Below are positions 60,090 through 64,000 of a stretch of DNA of 64,000 bases, piece after piece; position 1 is the first letter of the stretch; every line of letters begins with the position of its first letter. Source of the stretch: Gordonia asplenii (GTDB lineage Bacteria; Actinomycetota; Actinomycetes; Mycobacteriales; Mycobacteriaceae). A model generated the notes under the pieces. It searched no databases. It was not told the origin of the DNA and saw nothing but the letters and a program-made list of their open reading frames with translations. The DNA is taken from contig NZ_JABBNB010000024.1 of assembly GCF_012933505.1 (NCBI RefSeq), forward strand, positions 44,343-108,342. Direction: 5' to 3'. A program made the translations under genes and the position numbers.

Positions 60090-60400
60090 ATCCAGGCCGA
60101 GCATCGAAGCGGGGTACGAGCGTCGGTGTGGTTCCCCGTTCCCCGAGTGCCGCCGGTGTAGTTCCCCGCTCCCCGAGTGCCGAATCGAGGTACGAGCGTC
60201 GGCGTAAGTCTCCGCTCCCCGAGTGCCGAAGCGAGGCAGGAGCGTCGGCGTAAGTCTCCGCTCCCCGAGTGCCGAAGCGAGGCAGGAGCGTCGGCGTAAG
60301 TCTCCGCTCCCCGAGTGCCGCCGGTGTAGTTCCCCGCTCCCCGAGTGCCGAAGCGAGGTACGAGCTTCGGTGTAACGAGGGGCCGGCGAGACACAAAACC
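60090..60400. repeat. Tandem 46-bp units and a closing E arm
   Basis: GCTCCCCGAGTGCCGAAGCG recurs at 60214, 60260 and, with variant tails, 60168, 60306 and 60336 (spacing 46, 46, then 30). The shorter CCCCGAGTGCCGCCGGTGTA variant alternates. It ends in GGTGTAACGAGGGG. The gap 60072-60514 holds no gene; this array is between co-directional genes. Confidence 0.8.
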
Positions 60401-60514
60401 CAAGCCGACCCGAAGCACCCCGCCTGAGTGCACCTCCCACCGTCAGGCAGAGATGCCCGCCGACACGAGCCCTCATCTACAGCCCCCAATCCCGCACCAT
60501 CGAAGGAGAATCCG

Positions 60515-61771
60515 ATGACCACCACCAACCCGTCCTCGACGGTCGATCTGTCCACCGTCGACCTCACCGACCTGTCGTACTTCGACGACGGCCCGCCGCA
60601 CGAACTGTTCGCCCGGATGCGCCGGGAGGCGAGCCCGCACTGGAACGCACTCACCGACAGCGATGAGCCGGGATTCTGGTCGTTCACGAAATTCGCTGAT
60701 ATCCAAGCGATTTCGGCCAACCCCGCAGTCTTCTCGTCGGCGCGCGGCGGCGTCTTCACAACCACCCGCGGCGCTGCGCCGGTGGAGGTGCTGCGCGAGG
60801 TGATCCTGGGCATGGATCCGCCTCGCCATACTCAGCAGCGCAACATCGTGCAGGCCGTCTTCACGCCGCGCATGATCCGCCAGAAACAAGCCGACATCCG
60901 CGCGACCGTCAACACCTTGATCAACGAGGTCATCGAACGCGGCGAGTGCGACTTCGTCACCGACATCGCCGTCGAACTGCCGCTACGGGTGATCGCCGAC
61001 ATGCTCGGTGTGCCGCGCGAGGAGCGGGGGCAGTTGTTCGAGTGGACCAACCGACTCTCCCTCGCCGCCGCGACGTCGGACCCCGACATGGGGCTAGGCG
61101 CGTTGATGGAGATCGCCGGCTACCTCACCGAACTCACCGCGGCCCGCAAGGCGAATCCGCAGGATGATCTGATCTCGCGGCTGGTGCAGGCCGAGGTGGA
61201 TGGCGAGAGTCTCACCGAAATGGAGGTGACCTTCTTCTTCGGCATCCTCATGTTCGCGGGCAACGACACCACCCGCAACACGTCGTCGGGCGCCATGCGC
61301 GCGCTGATCGAGAACCCGGACCAGCGCAAGATCCTCGTCGCCGACACCAGTCTCGTCGGCAACGCGGTCGAGGAGTTCCTCCGCTGGGTCACGCCCGTCC
61401 AGTACTTCACCCGGGTGGCCCAGGAGGACACCGTCGTCGGCGGGCACGCCATCGCCGAGGGGGAGCGCGTCGCCATGTGGTACTCGGCCGGTTCGCGCGA
61501 CCCGGAGGTGATTGACGACCCGGAGACGTTCGACATCACTCGCGACAAGCCCCCGCACCAGGCGTTCGGTGGTGGCGGACCGCACTTCTGCCTCGGCAAC
61601 CAGCTGGCCCGCCTGCAGCTGCGGATCCTGTTCGAAGAGCTGATGCGCCGCATGCCCGACATGGAATTCGCCGGCCCGGTCACCCGTCTGACGTCGAACT
61701 TCTCCAATGAGCTGACGTCGATGCCGGTCACCTTCACACCGGGCGCGGTCGAGAGCGTCGAGGAGGCGTGA
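60515..61771 (+). CDS. Cytochrome P450
   Basis: 418 aa from ATG 60515, with AAGGAG 6 bases upstream. I-helix AGNDTTRN (oxygen-activation Thr), K-helix EEFLRW (ExxR), and heme-binding FGGGGPHFCLGNQ with proximal Cys359. Close in style to bacterial CYP families that hydroxylate terpenoids or methyl-branched chains. It needs a ferredoxin/reductase; the broken reductase at 59065 would be the natural donor. Its stop overlaps the acyl-CoA ligase start. Confidence 0.93.
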   Translation: MTTTNPSSTVDLSTVDLTDLSYFDDGPPHELFARMRREASPHWNALTDSDEPGFWSFTKFADIQAISANPAVFSSARGGVFTTTRGAAPVEVLREVILGMDPPRHTQQRNIVQAVFTPRMIRQKQADIRATVNTLINEVIERGECDFVTDIAVELPLRVIADMLGVPREERGQLFEWTNRLSLAAATSDPDMGLGALMEIAGYLTELTAARKANPQDDLISRLVQAEVDGESLTEMEVTFFFGILMFAGNDTTRNTSSGAMRALIENPDQRKILVADTSLVGNAVEEFLRWVTPVQYFTRVAQEDTVVGGHAIAEGERVAMWYSAGSRDPEVIDDPETFDITRDKPPHQAFGGGGPHFCLGNQLARLQLRILFEELMRRMPDMEFAGPVTRLTSNFSNELTSMPVTFTPGAVESVEEA

Positions 61772-63300
61772 TGTATCCCGGAACTCACGCGGCGTCGACG
61801 CCGAACAAACCTGCGGTCATTGTCGCCGATACGGGAAAGTCGTTGTCGTACAAGGAACTCGACGATGCATCGCGCCAGCTGGCGGTCGCTCTGCATGATT
61901 TGGGCCTGCGTCGCGGCGACGTCGTCGCGATGCTCAGCGACAATGCGCTGGAATGCTTCGTGCTGTACTGGGCGGCGCTGCGATCGGGGTTGTACCTGAC
62001 CGCGATCAACTTCCATCTCACCGCCGACGAGGCCGCCTACATCGTCGCCGACAGCGACGCCAAGGTGCTCATCAGCGCCGCCGACGTCGGCGAACTCGCG
62101 GCCGACGTCCGTGAGCTCAATCCGCAAGTGGCGCACGCCTTCAGCTTCGGCGGCCACGTTCAGGGGCATGGTTCGTTCGACGACCTGCTCGCGTCGGCAG
62201 GGGACCGCCGCCTCGATGCCCAACCGCGCGGCTCGGACATGCTGTATTCGTCGGGTACCACCGGCCGGCCGAAGGGCATCAAGCCGCCGCTGCCGACGAT
62301 CGACGTCGATCAACCCGGTGACCCGCTCACCGGCATGGCCGGAAAACTGTTCGGTATCAACGACTCTGACATATATCTGTCGCCCGCGCCGATCTATCAC
62401 GCGGCGCCTCTGCGGTGGTGCGGAGTGGTGCACGCGTACGGCGGCACCGTGGTGCTCCTCAATCGCTTCAAAGCTGAAGCGGCACTTGCGGCGATCGAGA
62501 AGTACCGGATCACCATCGTCCAGATGGTCCCGACGATGTTCGTCCGCATGCTGCAGCTCGACGCCGGGGTGCGAGAGTCGTTCGACGTGTCCAGCGTGCG
62601 GTTGGCCATTCACGCGGCCGCACCATGCCCGCCCGACGTCAAGCAGGCGATGATCGACTGGTGGGGCCCAATTCTCGTCGAGTACTACTCGTCGACGGAG
62701 AGCAACGGTATCACCGTCATCAGTACGCAGGAGTGGCTGACCAAACGCGGATCGGTGGGCCGTAGCATGTTGGGACCGGTGCACATCTGCGACGACGATG
62801 GCACTGAATTGCCGCCCAGTGCAACGGGTTTGGTGTACTTCGAGCGCGAGCAGCTTCCGTTCACCTATCACAAGGCGCCGGAGAAGACCCGGGAGTCGCA
62901 GCACCCGGCACACCCGACGTGGACTACGGTCGGCGACATCGGCTATGTCGACGACGACGGCTATCTGTTCCTGACCGATCGGCAGTCGTTCATGATCATT
63001 TCCGGTGGCGTGAACATCTACCCGCGAGAGGTCGAGGACGCACTGACGCTGCATCCGGCGGTCTTCGACGTCGCGGTGATCGGCGTACCCGACCCGGCCC
63101 TCGGCCAGGAGGTCAAGGCCGTCGTGAAGGTGCGAGACGGCGTCGACGAGACCGACGATCTGGCGCAGGAACTCATCGCGCATGCGCTGACGAAGGTTGC
63201 GAAGTTCAAGGCGCCGAAGTCGGTCGACTTCGTCTCCGAGCTGCCCCGGACGCCGACCGGGAAGCTGGTCAAGCGGCTGTTAACCGAGCAGTACGGATAG
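61771..63300 (+). CDS. Acyl-CoA synthetase (AMP-binding)
   Basis: 509 aa from ATG 61771 (AGGAGG at 61761-61766); a GTG 3 bases earlier is possible. P-loop YSSGTTGRPKGIKPP, adenylate motif LVEYYSSTESNG, hinge VGDIGYVDDDGYLFLTDRQS, and the catalytic Lys in RTPTGKLVKR. It activates the acid formed by P450, SDR and aldehyde dehydrogenase to a CoA ester for beta-oxidation. It is intact, unlike the related broken ligase at 33361. Confidence 0.92.
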   Translation: MYPGTHAASTPNKPAVIVADTGKSLSYKELDDASRQLAVALHDLGLRRGDVVAMLSDNALECFVLYWAALRSGLYLTAINFHLTADEAAYIVADSDAKVLISAADVGELAADVRELNPQVAHAFSFGGHVQGHGSFDDLLASAGDRRLDAQPRGSDMLYSSGTTGRPKGIKPPLPTIDVDQPGDPLTGMAGKLFGINDSDIYLSPAPIYHAAPLRWCGVVHAYGGTVVLLNRFKAEAALAAIEKYRITIVQMVPTMFVRMLQLDAGVRESFDVSSVRLAIHAAAPCPPDVKQAMIDWWGPILVEYYSSTESNGITVISTQEWLTKRGSVGRSMLGPVHICDDDGTELPPSATGLVYFEREQLPFTYHKAPEKTRESQHPAHPTWTTVGDIGYVDDDGYLFLTDRQSFMIISGGVNIYPREVEDALTLHPAVFDVAVIGVPDPALGQEVKAVVKVRDGVDETDDLAQELIAHALTKVAKFKAPKSVDFVSELPRTPTGKLVKRLLTEQYG

Positions 63301-63436
63301 TGAGCACGGTTCTGACGCGGGAGGATCTGGACGTGCCCTTTCCCTTCTCGCCGCCGGTCGGGGCACTCCATCTGCTGGTTGAGCCTGGCCCTGCGCTGGT
63401 TGAGCCTGGTTTCACCGGTCGGGGCCGCTCCATCTG

Positions 63437-63688
63437 CTGGTTGAGCCGCGAGGAGCGCTAGCGACGAGCATGTCGAAACCCCTGTACCACAATGCATTTG
63501 ATGGTGGCGCACTTGTCGAACTGTGATGGTATCGAACATCGAGGCGTGGGCACCCGGAGGGCGCACACGCGACACTTGTCGGGTGTCATCGCCGATATTG
63601 GCGCACATCATCGAAAGGCGTTGTGGCTCAAAGGTTTCGACACGTTGCGCTCGCTCAATCCAGGGGTTTTGACACGGACTTCGGCTAG
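63437..63688. repeat. Degenerate A/C-type inverted-repeat element
   Basis: Left arm CTGGTTGAGCCGCGAGGAGC near 63438 and GCATGTCGAAACC; a right arm AGGTTTCGACACGTTGCGCT near 63631-63650 with a second copy of the end (TTTTGACACGGACTTCGGCT, 63667-63686) truncated at CTAG. Two short arms precede it (63370-63437). No coding sequence. Confidence 0.65.
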
Positions 63689-63741
63689 TAGCGTGTCGCA
63701 CTCAAGAGTTTGTACGACGTTGCGTCCCTCTGCCGGTTGAG
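63686..63741. repeat. Truncated element B end, reverse orientation
   Basis: TAGTAGCGTGTCGCACTCAA and the following bases to CTGCCGGTTGAG are the inverse complement of the right end of element B (compare 12275-12328). It begins exactly where the preceding element is cut at CTAG. Confidence 0.65.
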
Positions 63742-63742
63742 T

Positions 63743-64000
63743 CTGGATCCACCGATGGTGGACTCATTTCGCTGGTTGAGCCGTGAGGAGCGTTAGCGAC
63801 GAGCGTGTCGAAACCACGGTGAGACAACGAATTTCGTTGAGTCGATGCAAACCAGGACAGCCCAACCGTCGAATGCGCCTGTTGGGTGCACGACTGGAGA
63901 TGATCACCACGGTCGGAACGCGAGATGAACCGTCGCGCGTAATCTGTTGTGTCACCGTGGTTTCGACACGGGCCTACGCTTGCGCTCCGGCCCGGCTCAG
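63743..64000. repeat. Inverted-repeat element C, copy 2 (runs to window end)
   Basis: Nearly identical to 45424-45688 from CTGGATCCACCGATGGTGGA through the TCACCGTGG centre; the right arm differs (GGGCCTACGCTTGCGCTCCG) and resembles element A. The last bases of the window are still inside the arm. Confidence 0.85.

Noticed and set aside
61120..63183. A 687-codon open frame antisense to the P450 and acyl-CoA ligase
   Set aside because: The sense genes have full family motifs; the antisense frame has Arg/Asp-rich composition and no recognisable domain. Long antisense frames are expected at this GC content.
1..64000. tRNA, rRNA, riboswitch, transposase or phage genes
   Set aside because: I looked for CCA-ended clover-leaf genes, T-box or common riboswitch cores and DDE/serine recombinase motifs and saw none I could support; short structured RNAs could be missed by eye.

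Overview
This is a high-GC actinobacterial chromosome segment, most likely from a mycolic-acid-containing genus such as Gordonia or a near relative (inference). The pointers are a wax-ester/diacylglycerol acyltransferase, a CGNR/ABATE regulator, many TetR, GntR and IclR regulators beside catabolic operons, and abundant short palindromic intergenic repeats. I see no rRNA, tRNA, CRISPR array, phage gene or transposase. The window is accessory catabolic territory: about 55 protein genes in small operons, each with its own regulator.

Layout. 1-8571: a CoA-ester and aldehyde catabolic group (aldehyde dehydrogenase, two crotonase-fold proteins, a thiolase-fold protein without the usual active site, an AcuI-type reductase, NIPSNAP protein, SDR) with three regulators and two clear operators. 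9144-10957: MFS transporter and divergent MarR regulator sharing a 28-bp perfect palindrome. 12326-16628: CGNR regulator, VOC/PPOX pair, a two-RCK potassium channel and a PaaI-type thioesterase. 16842-22254: branched-chain 2-oxoacid dehydrogenase operon (E1alpha, E1beta, E2, E3) with a divergent Lrp/AsnC regulator. 22321-32022: GntR regulator and a tightly overlapping seven-gene operon (two class A flavin monooxygenases, an IlvD/Edd dehydratase, a beta-hydroxyacid dehydrogenase, a hydroxypyruvate-isomerase-like protein, a fumarylacetoacetate-hydrolase-family protein and a PCMH-type FAD oxidase). I cannot match this set to a known pathway, and it is the best candidate here for an undescribed system.

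32085-45382: exported protein, frameshifted acyl-CoA ligase, M20 peptidase, flavin reductase, large LuxR-type regulator, amidase with luciferase-like monooxygenase, membrane protein and dienelactone hydrolase. 45990-52257: aromatic catabolism (3-hydroxybenzoate-6-hydroxylase-like enzyme with IclR; MhpA-type hydroxylase, meta-cleavage hydrolase and extradiol dioxygenase with TetR). The IclR and TetR promoter regions carry the same 15-bp inverted repeat. 52616-55297: two uncharacterised proteins and an ArsR/SRPBCC pair. 55299-63300: SDR, aldehyde dehydrogenase, WS/DGAT, a frameshifted PDR/VanB reductase, cytochrome P450 and acyl-CoA ligase. This looks like oxidation of an alkyl or terpenoid substrate through alcohol, aldehyde and acid to a CoA ester.

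The intergenic space is filled by at least four families of inverted-repeat elements (called A, B, C and E here). Most lie between convergent genes. Family B ends supply the TAG stop codon of two unrelated genes. Two genes (33361-34891 and 59065-60071) are each broken by exactly one single-base indel, which may be real decay or sequence error.
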